Shown here piece after piece: positions 24,931-33,631 of a stretch of DNA of 47,506 nt. Under the pieces are notes generated by a model. It did no database searches, was not told where the DNA came from, and worked only from the letters and a program-made list of their open reading frames with translations. Origin of the DNA: an uncultured Blautia sp. Its GTDB lineage: Bacteria; Bacillota; Clostridia; Lachnospirales; Lachnospiraceae. Each line of letters opens with the position of its first letter. Position 1 is the first letter of the stretch. The stretch covers positions 1 through 47,506 of the forward strand of contig CALBGI010000072.1 in the NCBI GenBank assembly GCA_937893675.1, in the 5' to 3' direction. A program made the translations under genes and the position numbers.

Positions 24931-26022
24931 ATGGCAAGTTTATCTTTACAGCACATTAACAAAACTTATCCCAACGGCTTCCAGGCAGTTCAGGATTTTA
25001 ACCTGGAGATCGAAGACAAAGAATTCATTATCTTCGTAGGTCCGTCCGGATGTGGAAAATCCACAACCCTTCGTATGATTGCCGGTCTGGAAGAAATCAC
25101 CAGCGGTACTCTTAAAATCGGCGACAAAGTTATGAACGATGTAGAGCCCAAAGATCGTGATATCGCAATGGTATTCCAGAACTACGCTCTGTATCCTCAT
25201 ATGACTGTTTATGATAACATGGCATTCGGCCTGAAGCTCCGCAAGGTTCCGAAGGACGAGATCGACAAGGCTGTACGTGAAGCAGCAAGGATCCTTGACC
25301 TGGAGAAGCTCCTTGACCGTAAACCCAAGGCTCTTTCCGGTGGTCAGAGACAGCGTGTTGCCATGGGTCGTGCTATCGTCCGTAATCCCAAGGTATTCCT
25401 GATGGATGAGCCGCTCTCCAACCTGGATGCGAAGCTCCGTGTACAGATGAGAACTGAGATCTCCAAGATCCACCAGAGACTGGGCGCTACCATTATCTAC
25501 GTAACCCATGACCAGACAGAGGCTATGACCCTTGGTACCAGAATCGTTGTTATGAAAGACGGTATCGTACAGCAGATCGATACTCCGCAGAACCTGTACC
25601 AGAAACCCTGCAATCTGTTCGTAGCAGGTTTCGTAGGTTCTCCGCAGATGAACTTCCTGGATGCAGCTATCTCCGAAAAAGGCGGCAAGGTAATTGCCAG
25701 GGTTGACGAGTATGAGCTTGAAGTTCCCGCAGCAAAAGCAGCTGCCCTCAAAGAAAAAGGCTATATCGGCAAAACAGTTGTTATGGGTATCCGTCCGGAG
25801 AACATCTCCGATGACGAAAACGGCGCAATGGCTTCCACCGTCAACGTATACGAGCTTCTCGGTGCCGAAGTATTCCTGTACTTCACACTTGGCGGAACTC
25901 AGATCACTGCCCGCGTAAATCCGCACACAACCGCAAGAGCAGGCAGCCAGATCAGATTCAACTTCGATATGGACAAGACTCACTTCTTTGACAAAGAGTC
26001 TGAAGTCGTTATCACCAATTAG
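24931..26022 (+). CDS. Sugar ABC transporter ATPase, MsmK/UgpC family
   Basis: 363 aa from ATG 24931, 9 nt after GGAGG. Walker A GPSGCGKST, Q-loop FQNYALYPH, signature LSGGQRQR, Walker B VFLMDEPLSNLDAKLR, H-loop VTHDQTEA, then the MalK-type regulatory/TOBE domain (MGIRPENISD). No permease genes accompany it. In Firmicutes one such ATPase energises several carbohydrate importers, so a shared role is inferred. Codon use is strongly biased (many CGT, GGT, CTG and GTA) compared with neighbours, which suggests very high expression. A -10-like TATACT lies at 24866-24871. Confidence 0.93.
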   Translation: MASLSLQHINKTYPNGFQAVQDFNLEIEDKEFIIFVGPSGCGKSTTLRMIAGLEEITSGTLKIGDKVMNDVEPKDRDIAMVFQNYALYPHMTVYDNMAFGLKLRKVPKDEIDKAVREAARILDLEKLLDRKPKALSGGQRQRVAMGRAIVRNPKVFLMDEPLSNLDAKLRVQMRTEISKIHQRLGATIIYVTHDQTEAMTLGTRIVVMKDGIVQQIDTPQNLYQKPCNLFVAGFVGSPQMNFLDAAISEKGGKVIARVDEYELEVPAAKAAALKEKGYIGKTVVMGIRPENISDDENGAMASTVNVYELLGAEVFLYFTLGGTQITARVNPHTTARAGSQIRFNFDMDKTHFFDKESEVVITN

Positions 26023-26032
26023 TTCCAAAAGG

Positions 26033-26063
26033 CAAAGGCCCGGGATGTTCCCGGGTCTTTTTG
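26033..26063 (+). terminator. Terminator of the MsmK-like gene
   Basis: GGCCCGGGA and TTCCCGGGTC pair over 9-10 bp with a 2-4-nt loop, followed by TTTTTGA, immediately after the stop. Confidence 0.85.
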
Positions 26064-26140
26064 ACTTAAAGAAAGAATACACGTCAGTATATTTTTGCGC
26101 CGTGCCTCCGGCACGCAGCCTGGCTCAGAAAGGACATCTT

Positions 26141-27223
26141 ATGAAATTACAGCAAATACTGAAAAAATGTCTGGAGGACTGGAAAAATATCAGCAAACTT
26201 GATTTCTGTCTGGTACAGGAGGACAATCACATTTTCCTTTCTACCTGCAGCAGAAAACTGCCCGCCGTCTCGCGGCTGGAAGCTTTTCGGGCGGACAGCG
26301 CCCTGTGCGTCTCAAACACTGCCTGCAGTCTTTACAAAATCACCGACGGAAACGAGCTTCTCTATATTCTCATTGTATGGGGAAACGGTGTCTCTGCATC
26401 CACCATCGGCGAACTGGCCGTCTGCCAGATTGAAAGTCTGATCACCGCCTACACAGAAAAAAGCGACAAAAACGCGTTTATGCAGAGTCTCCTTCTGGGA
26501 AATACAAATGAAATGGACGCTTTTAACCGGGCAAAGAAGCTTCACATTGCCACAAGTGTACGCCGGGCTGTTTTTCTTGTGGAGACAAAACAAAACAAGG
26601 ACGAAAGCGCCCTTGCCACAATCCGCAATCTTTTTTCCGCCCGGACAAAAGATTTTATCACCGCCCTTGACGATACCGGCATCATCGTCGTGCGCGAGCT
26701 CCTGGATACCGAAAACTGCGAGGCGCTCCAAAATACCGCCTCCATGCTGGTGGACATGCTGAACACAGAGGCCATGACTCCCGCCTGGGTGTCTTTCAGC
26801 AATGTGGCGGACGATCTGAAGCAGCTTCCCAACGCGTTTAAAGAAGCCCGCACAGCTATGGAGATCGGAAAAATCTTTTATGCAGACTCCAATGTATTTC
26901 CCTATAACCGACTCGGCATCGGCCGGCTGATCTATCAGCTTCCCGTCTCGGTCTGCGAAATGTTCATTGAGGAGATTTTCCGTGAGGAATCTCTGGATTC
27001 CCTGGACGAGGAAACCCTCATCACGATCCGTACCTTTTTTGAAAATAATCTGAATTTCTCTGAAACCTCACGCAAGCTCTATGTTCACCGCAACACACTG
27101 GTGTACCGCTTTGAGAAGCTTCAGAAAAAGTTCGGGCTGGACATCCGTACCTTTGAGGACGCGCTCACCTTCAAGCTTTCCATGATGGTGTCCGATTATA
27201 TTAAACATTCTCGAAAAAATTGA
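26141..27223 (+). CDS. PucR/CdaR-like transcriptional regulator
   Basis: 360 aa from ATG 26141, after GAAAGGAC. The N-terminal half has no clear family. A middle GGDEF-related segment is suggested by TSVRRAVFLVETKQ and IIVVRELLD. The C-terminus is the PucR/CdaR helix-turn-helix: TIRTFFENNLNFSETSRKLYV then HRNTLVYRFEKLQKKFGLD. Such proteins usually activate sugar-acid or purine pathways; the effector is not known here. It directly follows the MsmK-like gene, separated by a strong terminator and a short GTGCC/GGCAC hairpin (26103-26115). Confidence 0.8.
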   Translation: MKLQQILKKCLEDWKNISKLDFCLVQEDNHIFLSTCSRKLPAVSRLEAFRADSALCVSNTACSLYKITDGNELLYILIVWGNGVSASTIGELAVCQIESLITAYTEKSDKNAFMQSLLLGNTNEMDAFNRAKKLHIATSVRRAVFLVETKQNKDESALATIRNLFSARTKDFITALDDTGIIVVRELLDTENCEALQNTASMLVDMLNTEAMTPAWVSFSNVADDLKQLPNAFKEARTAMEIGKIFYADSNVFPYNRLGIGRLIYQLPVSVCEMFIEEIFREESLDSLDEETLITIRTFFENNLNFSETSRKLYVHRNTLVYRFEKLQKKFGLDIRTFEDALTFKLSMMVSDYIKHSRKN

Positions 27224-27258
27224 TCCGCGCAAAATCACACAAAAGGTTCCAAAACACA

Positions 27259-27293
27259 GCTCCGTCGGTACATTGCCGACGGAGCGTTCTTTC
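27259..27293. terminator. Bidirectional terminator between the PucR-like gene and modC
   Basis: GCTCCGTCGG (27259-27268) pairs perfectly with CCGACGGAGC (27276-27285) with a 7-nt loop. T-rich tails follow on the plus strand (GTTCTTTCT) and, more weakly, on the minus strand (TGTGTTTTGG), serving the two convergent genes. Confidence 0.8.
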
Positions 27294-28339
27294 TAATCTC
27301 TCAGCAGCGTCAGATGCTCTGGCGGAAAATACAGATATTCCGGAAGCTCTGCCGTTTCCATAAAACTCTTCTTCTGACACATCCACCACAGATTTCCCGC
27401 ATCTTTTACATCCCGGTTTTTTATCAGAAACTGATGCTCAAAGGTATTCTCAATATATTCTACCCGCTCCACGGGCATGGTGTTTTTTCCCGGCTGGCTC
27501 GCCGTGCGCAGCCAGTGCCCCCGCACAGCCACGGCAGAAATATCTTCTCCCACCCGCTCTTTTGTGCAGAGCCGCAGACCCCAGTCCCGCGCAAACACAT
27601 GATGCTCGTCCAGCCGTTCCGCACGGGAAAAATTTTTGCAGCCAGTCAGCCTTGCTGCTTCCACACTTCCGGGATTCTCAAAAATCTCCCGTGTATCCCC
27701 GGAATTCAGCGTTTTTCCGTTTTTCAGGAGCGTGAGCTGCTCGCAGAATTTGAACGCCTCATCCCGGTTGTGGGTAACCAGCATCATGTCGCCCTCATAG
27801 CTTCTGAGAAAATTCTGCATGTCACGCTGCACAATGTCCTTGAGATATCCGTCCTGCGCGGAAAAGGGCTCGTCCAGAAGGATCATATCCGGCTCGCTCA
27901 TCATCATGCGTGCCAGCGCAGTCCTCTGCTGCTGTCCGCCGGAAAGCTGCGCAGGATAAAGCTTTTCCAGACCGGCCAGCTGGAAACGCGCAACAAATTC
28001 CGCCGCCTTTTCCAGAGCCTCTCTTCGGCTCCCCCTGCATCCGCAGGCCAGGTTCTGCTCCACTGTCATGGCCGGAAACAGGGCATAATTCTGAAACAGA
28101 TAACCAACACGTCTCTCCTGGGGCTTCTGATTGATTTTCCGTTCAGAATCAAACAGCGTGCGTCCGTTCACTTCAATATGTCCCGCATCCGGCGTCTCGA
28201 TCCCTGCAATGCAGCGAAGCGTCATGCTTTTTCCGCTGCCCGACGCTCCCAGGATCCCCATGGTGGGCGCGTTGCTTTTGATCTGGACCCGCAGCTGAAA
28301 TCCTTTCAAATTTTTTTCAATATCTATACTGACCGCCAT
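27293..28339 (-). CDS. modC: Molybdate ABC transporter ATPase ModC
   Basis: 348 aa from the ATG at 28339, which overlaps the modB stop as TAATG; AGGTGG lies 5 nt upstream. Walker A GASGSGKS at residues 31-38, signature LSGGQQQR, Walker B MILLDEPFSAQD, H-loop VTHNRDEA. The D-loop reads SAQD where most relatives have SALD. The C-terminal ~110 residues form an accessory region that may be a divergent TOBE domain. Last gene of modA-modB-modC. Assignment to molybdate or tungstate relies on the neighbours. Confidence 0.9.
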   Translation of the reverse strand: MAVSIDIEKNLKGFQLRVQIKSNAPTMGILGASGSGKSMTLRCIAGIETPDAGHIEVNGRTLFDSERKINQKPQERRVGYLFQNYALFPAMTVEQNLACGCRGSRREALEKAAEFVARFQLAGLEKLYPAQLSGGQQQRTALARMMMSEPDMILLDEPFSAQDGYLKDIVQRDMQNFLRSYEGDMMLVTHNRDEAFKFCEQLTLLKNGKTLNSGDTREIFENPGSVEAARLTGCKNFSRAERLDEHHVFARDWGLRLCTKERVGEDISAVAVRGHWLRTASQPGKNTMPVERVEYIENTFEHQFLIKNRDVKDAGNLWWMCQKKSFMETAELPEYLYFPPEHLTLLRD

Positions 28340-29034
28340 TACATCCACCTTTTTACTTTCATGCCTTTTCCGGAAACAATATTGATCACCGCCACCACCA
28401 GAAAGGATATCGCCACGATCACCACTACCCAGAAGCCGGCGGCAGCAAAATTTCCGGCCGCAGTCTCAGAGGCAATGGCAACAGAGACCGTGCGCGTCTT
28501 TCCCAGAATATTTCCTGCCAGCATGGAGGTGGCTCCGTACTCCCCGATGGCTCTGGCAAAGGCAAGCACCGTGCCGGAGGCAATCCCCGGCGCTGCTGTG
28601 GGCATGACCACCTTCCAGAAGATCCGCCGCTCGCTCATCCCCAGCGTCCGCCCCGCATAGACCAGATTCACGTCCACCTGCTCAAAAGCGGCCCTGGCAT
28701 TCCGGTACATCAGCGGAAATGCAATAACGCAGGCCGCAATGACGCAGCCCTTCCATGTCTGGACAATGCGGATATCAAAATTTTCCAGCAGGAAACTCCC
28801 AAGGGGACGCTTCAGGCTGAACAGCATCAGCAAAAGAAATCCCGCCACCGTAGGCGGCAAAACCAGCGGCAAAGTAAGAATGCCGTCCAGAATTCCCTTG
28901 CCCACCGTTCCCAGCCGCATGGCAAGCCGCGCAAAAAATATCCCCATAAAAAAGGCGATCACCGTAGCCAGAACACCGGTCTTCAGCGAGATCCACAGAG
29001 GACTCCAGTTTATTTCTCCCAAAAACTCAGCCAT
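28339..29034 (-). CDS. modB: Molybdate ABC transporter permease ModB
   Basis: 231 aa with about five transmembrane helices. Family landmarks: WISLKTGVLATVIAFFMGI near the start, LTLPLVLPPTVAGFLLL in the middle, and the EAA coupling loop with GRTLGMSERRIFWKVVMP followed by ARAIGEYGAT. It lies 15 bp after modA and its stop overlaps the modC start. Confidence 0.95.
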   Translation of the reverse strand: MAEFLGEINWSPLWISLKTGVLATVIAFFMGIFFARLAMRLGTVGKGILDGILTLPLVLPPTVAGFLLLMLFSLKRPLGSFLLENFDIRIVQTWKGCVIAACVIAFPLMYRNARAAFEQVDVNLVYAGRTLGMSERRIFWKVVMPTAAPGIASGTVLAFARAIGEYGATSMLAGNILGKTRTVSVAIASETAAGNFAAAGFWVVVIVAISFLVVAVINIVSGKGMKVKRWM

Positions 29035-29049
29035 TTTTCATCCCTCTGC

Positions 29050-29898
29050 TTATTTTGCAGCTTCTGCTTCCGGCGTTTCCCCGTTCTCCGCTGCCTCCCG
29101 GGTATACGGCGCAAATCCGTACTCCTCAAATATATGCAGAGTTTCTTCCTCCTGAAGATAGGCAAAAAAAGTCTCTGCAGCCATTTCTTCCTCCGCAGAT
29201 GCCTCCGCATCTGATATCAGACCTGCCGGATACAGCACCGGAGTCTTCAGACTGTCTGCCGGCGCCTCGGCGATCACTTCCACCTTGTCCGCCACAGAGG
29301 CCGCGTCCGTGGCATACACCACGCCAACCTCATTGCTGCCCTCGCTGACAGCCGCCAGAACCTCTGTCACATTTCTGCCCTCATTGATCTCCATGGCTTC
29401 TACCTGCCCGAGAATCCCCATATTAGTGAAAATCTCCCGGGCATACTGGCCCACCGGCACATCCTCTCCGGCCAGCGCAAGATTTGCCGCTTCTGTGATA
29501 TTCTCAAATCCGGTAACTGCGGTCTCGCCTCCTGCCGGCTTGATCAAAACCACCTTGTTTTCCAGAAGGTCTGTCACTGAGTCTTCAATGGCAAGCCCCT
29601 GCTCTACCAGCGCATCCATCTGCTTCTGCGCCGCCGGGAAGAAAATGTCGCACCGGGCGCCCTCCTCGATCTGTGTCTGCAAGGTTCCGGAGCTGTCCGC
29701 GTTATACAGAATCTCCACATCCGGGTAAATCTCATTAAAATTTTTCTGTACTTCTTCCATGGCATTGCTTAAGCTGGCTGCAATAAACACATAGACTTCC
29801 CCTTCTAATTCCGGCGCCTCCTCCGCCATCACGGGGCTTGCCAGGGCTGCTGTCCCCAGAATTCCCGTCACAGTCAGTGCAACGATCCGTTTCTTCAT
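29050..29898 (-). CDS. modA: Molybdate-binding protein ModA
   Basis: 282 aa from ATG 29898, after GGAGGG. Signal peptide MKKRIVALTV...SPVMA with cleavage at AEE; there is no lipobox cysteine, so the membrane-retention mechanism is unclear. The ligand loop VFIAASLSNAMEEV and the following YNADSSGTLQTQIEEGA are the classical ModA oxyanion sites, with VGVVYATDA later. The C-terminus ends in an acidic tail of about 15 residues. Molybdate versus tungstate cannot be told from sequence. Confidence 0.92.
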   Translation of the reverse strand: MKKRIVALTVTGILGTAALASPVMAEEAPELEGEVYVFIAASLSNAMEEVQKNFNEIYPDVEILYNADSSGTLQTQIEEGARCDIFFPAAQKQMDALVEQGLAIEDSVTDLLENKVVLIKPAGGETAVTGFENITEAANLALAGEDVPVGQYAREIFTNMGILGQVEAMEINEGRNVTEVLAAVSEGSNEVGVVYATDAASVADKVEVIAEAPADSLKTPVLYPAGLISDAEASAEEEMAAETFFAYLQEEETLHIFEEYGFAPYTREAAENGETPEAEAAK

Positions 29899-29955
29899 GA
29901 TTTCTTCCCTCCGTCTCTTCAAATTGTTGTGTTTTATTCTGTTTTGTATTGTTTC

Positions 29956-29984
29956 ATTTTATAATATCCCTTGTTGCTTGTCAA
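29956..29984 (-). promoter_or_regulatory. Promoter of modABC
   Basis: On the minus strand: TTGACA (29979-29984), 17-bp spacer, TAAAAT (29956-29961). The -35 box overlaps that of the rightward mop promoter. Confidence 0.7.
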
Positions 29985-30006
29985 TTCCATCCCCCCATGT
30001 TATGAT
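29978..30006 (+). promoter_or_regulatory. Promoter of mop and the HTH regulator
   Basis: TTGTCA (29978-29983), 17-bp spacer, TATGAT (30001-30006), 58 bp before the mop ATG. It shares five of six -35 bases with the divergent modA promoter. Confidence 0.65.
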
Positions 30007-30063
30007 AAAAAGAACAAAAATGTACGATATCGGCAATATCTGCTGACAGAAAGGAGCACGCAT

Positions 30064-30276
30064 ATGAAACTCAGCGCACGCAATCAGTTAAAAGGAAAGG
30101 TTATCAGCATCAACAAGGGAGCTGTCAACTCCATTGTCTCCCTGGATATCGGCGGAGGCAATATCATCACAGCCACCATCTCCTGCGCGGCTGTAGAAGA
30201 ACTGAATCTCACTGTCGGCTCAGACGCCTATGCAGTGATCAAGGCCACCAACGTCATGGTGGGAATTGATGAATAA
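30064..30276 (+). CDS. mop: Molybdenum-pterin-binding (Mop) protein
   Basis: 70-aa molbindin consisting of a single Mop/TOBE domain: LSARNQLKGKVISINKGAVNS at the start, IGGGNIITATIS in the middle and VIKATNVMVGID at the end. Such proteins oligomerise and bind molybdate for storage or buffering. AGGAG lies 7 nt before ATG 30064. Divergent from modABC and overlapping the HTH regulator downstream by 8 bp. Confidence 0.93.
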   Translation: MKLSARNQLKGKVISINKGAVNSIVSLDIGGGNIITATISCAAVEELNLTVGSDAYAVIKATNVMVGIDE

Positions 30277-31192
30277 GCTTTATACAGCGCAGGAGGTTGC
30301 CGAGCGGCTGAAAATCAAAAAGAATACGGTTTACGAGCTTATCAAACGAGGGGAGCTGGCTTCCTCAAAAATAGGAAAGCAGCTTCGGATTTCCGAGGAA
30401 CAGCTTTCCCGATATCTGAACAGTTCTGAAGAAACTGCCAGACAGACGCTTCCTGCGGCAAATTTTCAACCAGAGAGCTCTCTCTTGAAACGGGACTATC
30501 TGCTTCACTCCAGTGGGCTGATCATCAGCGGGCAGTCCTCTCCTGCCCTGGAGCTGCTGCTAAGCCAGCTCAGCCTGCGTGCGGACAGCCTTCCTGCTCT
30601 GCAGTCTCATTTAAACACCTACAACGGACTGTACGCTCTTTATTTCGGCAAGGTACATGTGGCTTCCGCAAGCCTGAAACCCCGTGATATTTCCGCGCTG
30701 GTGCCCGGGATCCCCCTGGCTGCACTCTGCATGTATGAATATCCCATGGGCTTTTTTGTAAAAAAGGGAAATCCCCAAAATATCACCTGTTTTGAGGATT
30801 TGAAACGGGAGGGCATCACCTTTTCCAACCGGGAAAAAGGCAGCACCAGGCGAATTTTTCTGGACCGGCATCTGCAGGCCCTTGGCATTTCCCCCGGCGA
30901 GATCTCCGGCTACGCAAAAGAGCTTGTCTCGGATCTGGCAACTGCTACTCAGGTGGCGGGCGGCAAGGCAGACGCGGCTCTGGGAGAGCAGTATGCGGCC
31001 CAGCTTTTTCCCGACCTCGAATTTCTCCCCCTGACCTCCTTCCCCCTCTATCTGGTAATGAAGGCGGAAGACTTGCACCAGCCCGGATTTTCTGCACTTG
31101 TACAAATCGTGCAGTCAGAGGACTTCAAGACAGTGCTTCACAGCCAGACCGGATATGATGTCGGTCATGCGGGCGAAATTGTATATCTGTAG
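30269..31192 (+). CDS. HTH regulator with solute-binding domain, probable molybdate-responsive
   Basis: 307 aa from ATG 30269 (GGTGGG upstream; a TTG lies one codon earlier). The N-terminus is an excisionase/MerR-like winged helix (LYTAQEVAERLKIKKNTVYEL, residues 4-24), followed after a linker by a periplasmic-binding-like domain (residues about 75-305) with segments such as LKREGITFSNREKGSTRR and AGGKADAALGEQYA. It lacks ModE-type TOBE domains. The gene overlaps mop and faces modABC, so a role as oxyanion-sensing regulator of this locus is inferred. Confidence 0.85.
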   Translation: MNKLYTAQEVAERLKIKKNTVYELIKRGELASSKIGKQLRISEEQLSRYLNSSEETARQTLPAANFQPESSLLKRDYLLHSSGLIISGQSSPALELLLSQLSLRADSLPALQSHLNTYNGLYALYFGKVHVASASLKPRDISALVPGIPLAALCMYEYPMGFFVKKGNPQNITCFEDLKREGITFSNREKGSTRRIFLDRHLQALGISPGEISGYAKELVSDLATATQVAGGKADAALGEQYAAQLFPDLEFLPLTSFPLYLVMKAEDLHQPGFSALVQIVQSEDFKTVLHSQTGYDVGHAGEIVYL

Positions 31193-31206
31193 ACCAACAC
31201 AGGAAA

Positions 31207-31254
31207 AACCCCGGTCGGCTGATTCATACGACTCAGCCGGCCGGGGTTATTTCT
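31207..31254. terminator. Bidirectional terminator between the HTH regulator and uppP
   Basis: AACCCCGG (31207-31214) pairs with CCGGGGTT (31241-31248), extended inward by CGGCTGA/TCAGCCG. On the minus strand it is followed by TTTTT, on the plus strand by ATTTCT. It serves both convergent genes. Confidence 0.9.
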
Positions 31255-31274
31255 AACACATATCTTATATTCTT

Positions 31275-32177
31275 TTAAGCCAGGAAATTCTTTCCCAGGA
31301 AATATCCCAGCACCAGAACACCCAGCACAATGCGGTACCAGCCAAAGGCTTTGAAATCGTGTTTCTTGATGTAGCCCACCAGGAATTTGATCGCCAGAAT
31401 GGAAACCACAAAGGAAACCAGGCAGCCCACAACCAGAATCAGAACTTCCGCACTGGTAAAGGCAAGGCCGAATTTGATCAGCTTCAAGAGGCTTGCGCCA
31501 AACATGACCGGAATCGCCAGGAAGAACGTAAATTCCGCCGCCACAGTGCGGGACACGCCTGCCAGAATTCCGCCGATGATCGTGGAGCCGGAGCGGGAGG
31601 TACCTGGAATTACGGAAAGTACCTGGAACGCCCCAATGATCAGTGCAGTCTTAAAGGTAAGGTTATGTAAATCTGTACACACCGGTGTCCGTTTCTTATT
31701 ATAGTCCTCGATCAAAATAAACAGGATACCATACACGATCAGCGCAATGGCAACTACCACGTAATTGTTGAATTTCTCTTCGATAATATCGTTGAAGGGC
31801 AGCGCAATGATAATGGTCGGCAGACAGGCCACCAGAATCTTAAACCAGAGAATCCATTTTTCTTTGTCGCAAAATCTCTCCACAAAGGTAAATGCAGCCC
31901 GCTTCACAGCCGGTTTTGCCTGCAGCTCCTTCTTTGTTTTAACAGAGAGTTTCCGGATGCAGAACGGCCACAGCTTGCTCCAGTACAAAACAACAACCGC
32001 CAGAATTGCGCCAAGCTGTATCACCACCAGGAAAAACTCCTTAAACTCCGGCGTTACATTGAGAGATATAAATTCGTCCACCAGTATCATATGGCCCGTG
32101 CTGCTGATGGGAAGCCACTCTGTGATGCCTTCCACGATCCCCAGCAGGATGACCTTCAGCAATTCAATAAATTCCAT
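31275..32177 (-). CDS. uppP: Undecaprenyl-diphosphatase UppP (BacA)
   Basis: Membrane phosphatase that recycles undecaprenyl pyrophosphate, the lipid carrier for wall polymers; overexpression confers bacitracin resistance. 300 aa, multi-pass. Active-site motifs: EGITEWLPISSTGHM at residues 16-30 and PGTSRSGSTI near residue 195. GAGGAGG precedes the ATG. It stands alone; a TATACT -10 candidate lies about 50 bp upstream without a good -35. Its product serves the polysaccharide genes at 39-46 kb, which use the same carrier. Confidence 0.97.
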   Translation of the reverse strand: MEFIELLKVILLGIVEGITEWLPISSTGHMILVDEFISLNVTPEFKEFFLVVIQLGAILAVVVLYWSKLWPFCIRKLSVKTKKELQAKPAVKRAAFTFVERFCDKEKWILWFKILVACLPTIIIALPFNDIIEEKFNNYVVVAIALIVYGILFILIEDYNKKRTPVCTDLHNLTFKTALIIGAFQVLSVIPGTSRSGSTIIGGILAGVSRTVAAEFTFFLAIPVMFGASLLKLIKFGLAFTSAEVLILVVGCLVSFVVSILAIKFLVGYIKKHDFKAFGWYRIVLGVLVLGYFLGKNFLA

Positions 32178-32374
32178 GAAATTTCCTCCTCTTCCTTTTA
32201 TAACGATTTACAGCCAGTATATGCTTCATTCCATATTTTTTCACTTTATCACTATTTTCCCGCCCGCGTCAAGAGGGAAATGTCCGCAAAATAAAGCTTC
32301 CAAATAATATACTACTGCGAATTGTGTGATGCTGGTGTATAATGAAAGCATAAAATACCAAGGAGGAAACAAGT

Positions 32375-33472
32375 ATGAAAATCCGAAAAAAACTCACATC
32401 TTTACTGCTTTCGCTTTTTCTCGCTTTGACATTGAGCGGGAATGTTTCCGCTGAAAGCACCGCCCCGCTGATGGCGGTCCATTTCATTGATGTCGGACAG
32501 GGGCTGGCTGTCCTTGTTCAGTCCGAAGGCCAGAACCTTCTGTATGACGGCGGCGACGTAAGCCATGCCGACCAGGTGGTATCCTATCTGCAGAAGCAAA
32601 ACGTGGAGACCATCGATTATATGATCTCCTCTCATTATGATGAAGATCATGTGGGCGGCCTGGTATCCTGCATGAATCATTTTTCCGTAGGAAGAGCTTT
32701 CGGAGCAGATTATATCCATGATTCGGACTTGTACAATGAATTTATGAATACCGCTACCGCCAATGTCATCACCATCGAATATCCTTCTGTCGGTGATACC
32801 TTTTCTTTCGGAAGCGGACAGTTTACCATCCTTGCTCCAAATGGAATCAACCCCAACGACAGCAATGAAAATTCAGTTGTCATAAAGCTGGAAAATGGTG
32901 CAAACAGCTTTATTTTCACCGGAGATGCGGAAGAAACCAGCGAACAGGATATGATAAGCACCGGTATGGATCTGGACTGCGATGTCCTGTCTGCCGGCCA
33001 TCACGGCTCTTCCAGCTCAAATACCTGGGACTTCCTGGCCGCCTCCACCCCATCCTACGCAGTGATCAGCTGCGGTACAGACAACCAGTACGGCCACCCC
33101 TCCTCCGAGACGATGGGACGGCTGTCCGATATGGGAATTCCGGTATTCCGCACGGATAAACAGGGCACGGTCATTGCGGTATCTGATGGAAATTCCATCT
33201 CCTGGAACACAGAGCCCTGCAACGACTACTCCTCCGGCGAGGAAGCCAGTTCTGACGCGTCCGCTTCCTCCAACGAATCTGCAGATGCAGCCGCATTTTC
33301 TGCCCCGGCAGAAGAACCGGCGCCATCTTCCGGCAATGTATGGATTTCCGCAACCGGAGAAAAATACCACAGCATCCCCGACTGCGGCAGAATGAATCCT
33401 GCCAAAGCCTATCAGATGTCTCAGGCAGATGCGGAAGCCTCCGGCTATACTGCCTGCAGCAAATGCTTCTAG
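32375..33472 (+). CDS. Secreted ComEC-like metallo-beta-lactamase-fold protein
   Basis: 365 aa. Signal peptide MKIRKKLTSL...GNVSAES. The catalytic domain begins HFIDVGQGLAVLV, the VGQG motif of ComEC-type hydrolases, followed by the metal motif SSHYDEDHVGGL, FIFTGDAE, and AGHHGSSSSNTWDF. A Ser/Ala-rich linker (about residues 286-325) leads to a small C-terminal domain, KYHSIPDCGRMNPAK...ACSKCF, which recurs in other clostridial secreted proteins and looks like a metal-binding module. It may be an extracellular nuclease or phosphodiesterase; the substrate is unknown. AAGGAGG precedes the ATG. Confidence 0.82.
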   Translation: MKIRKKLTSLLLSLFLALTLSGNVSAESTAPLMAVHFIDVGQGLAVLVQSEGQNLLYDGGDVSHADQVVSYLQKQNVETIDYMISSHYDEDHVGGLVSCMNHFSVGRAFGADYIHDSDLYNEFMNTATANVITIEYPSVGDTFSFGSGQFTILAPNGINPNDSNENSVVIKLENGANSFIFTGDAEETSEQDMISTGMDLDCDVLSAGHHGSSSSNTWDFLAASTPSYAVISCGTDNQYGHPSSETMGRLSDMGIPVFRTDKQGTVIAVSDGNSISWNTEPCNDYSSGEEASSDASASSNESADAAAFSAPAEEPAPSSGNVWISATGEKYHSIPDCGRMNPAKAYQMSQADAEASGYTACSKCF

Positions 33473-33549
33473 CCTTCACCAAAGACCTCTTTCTTTCATT
33501 TAAGATCTGACTGTACGGAAGAATTTTCTGTACGGCACAAAAGCAAAAT

Positions 33550-33603
33550 ACGGGACACAGCAGAATACCTGTACAGCATTCTGTGTGTCCCGTGTCTTTT
33601 TTA
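33550..33603 (+). terminator. Terminator of the secreted MBL-fold gene
   Basis: ACGGGACACA (33550-33559) pairs perfectly with TGTGTCCCGT (33584-33593), and AGAAT with ATTCT inside. The plus-strand tail GTCTTTTTTATT is strong. On the minus strand it could also stop the tRNA-Leu transcript. Confidence 0.88.
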
Positions 33604-33631
33604 TTCTTAAGAAATTTAAACAAAAAAATAA

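Noticed and set aside
24946..26082. Minus-strand frame of 378 codons
   Set aside because: Antisense to the MsmK-like ATPase; its openness results from that gene's strong codon bias.
26095..26120. Second terminator before the PucR-like gene
   Set aside because: The GTGCC/GGCAC hairpin is short and has no T-run after it; the strong terminator just upstream already ends the MsmK-like transcript.
27314..28660. Plus-strand frame of 448 codons
   Set aside because: Antisense to modC and modB; it has no start signals and no recognisable family.
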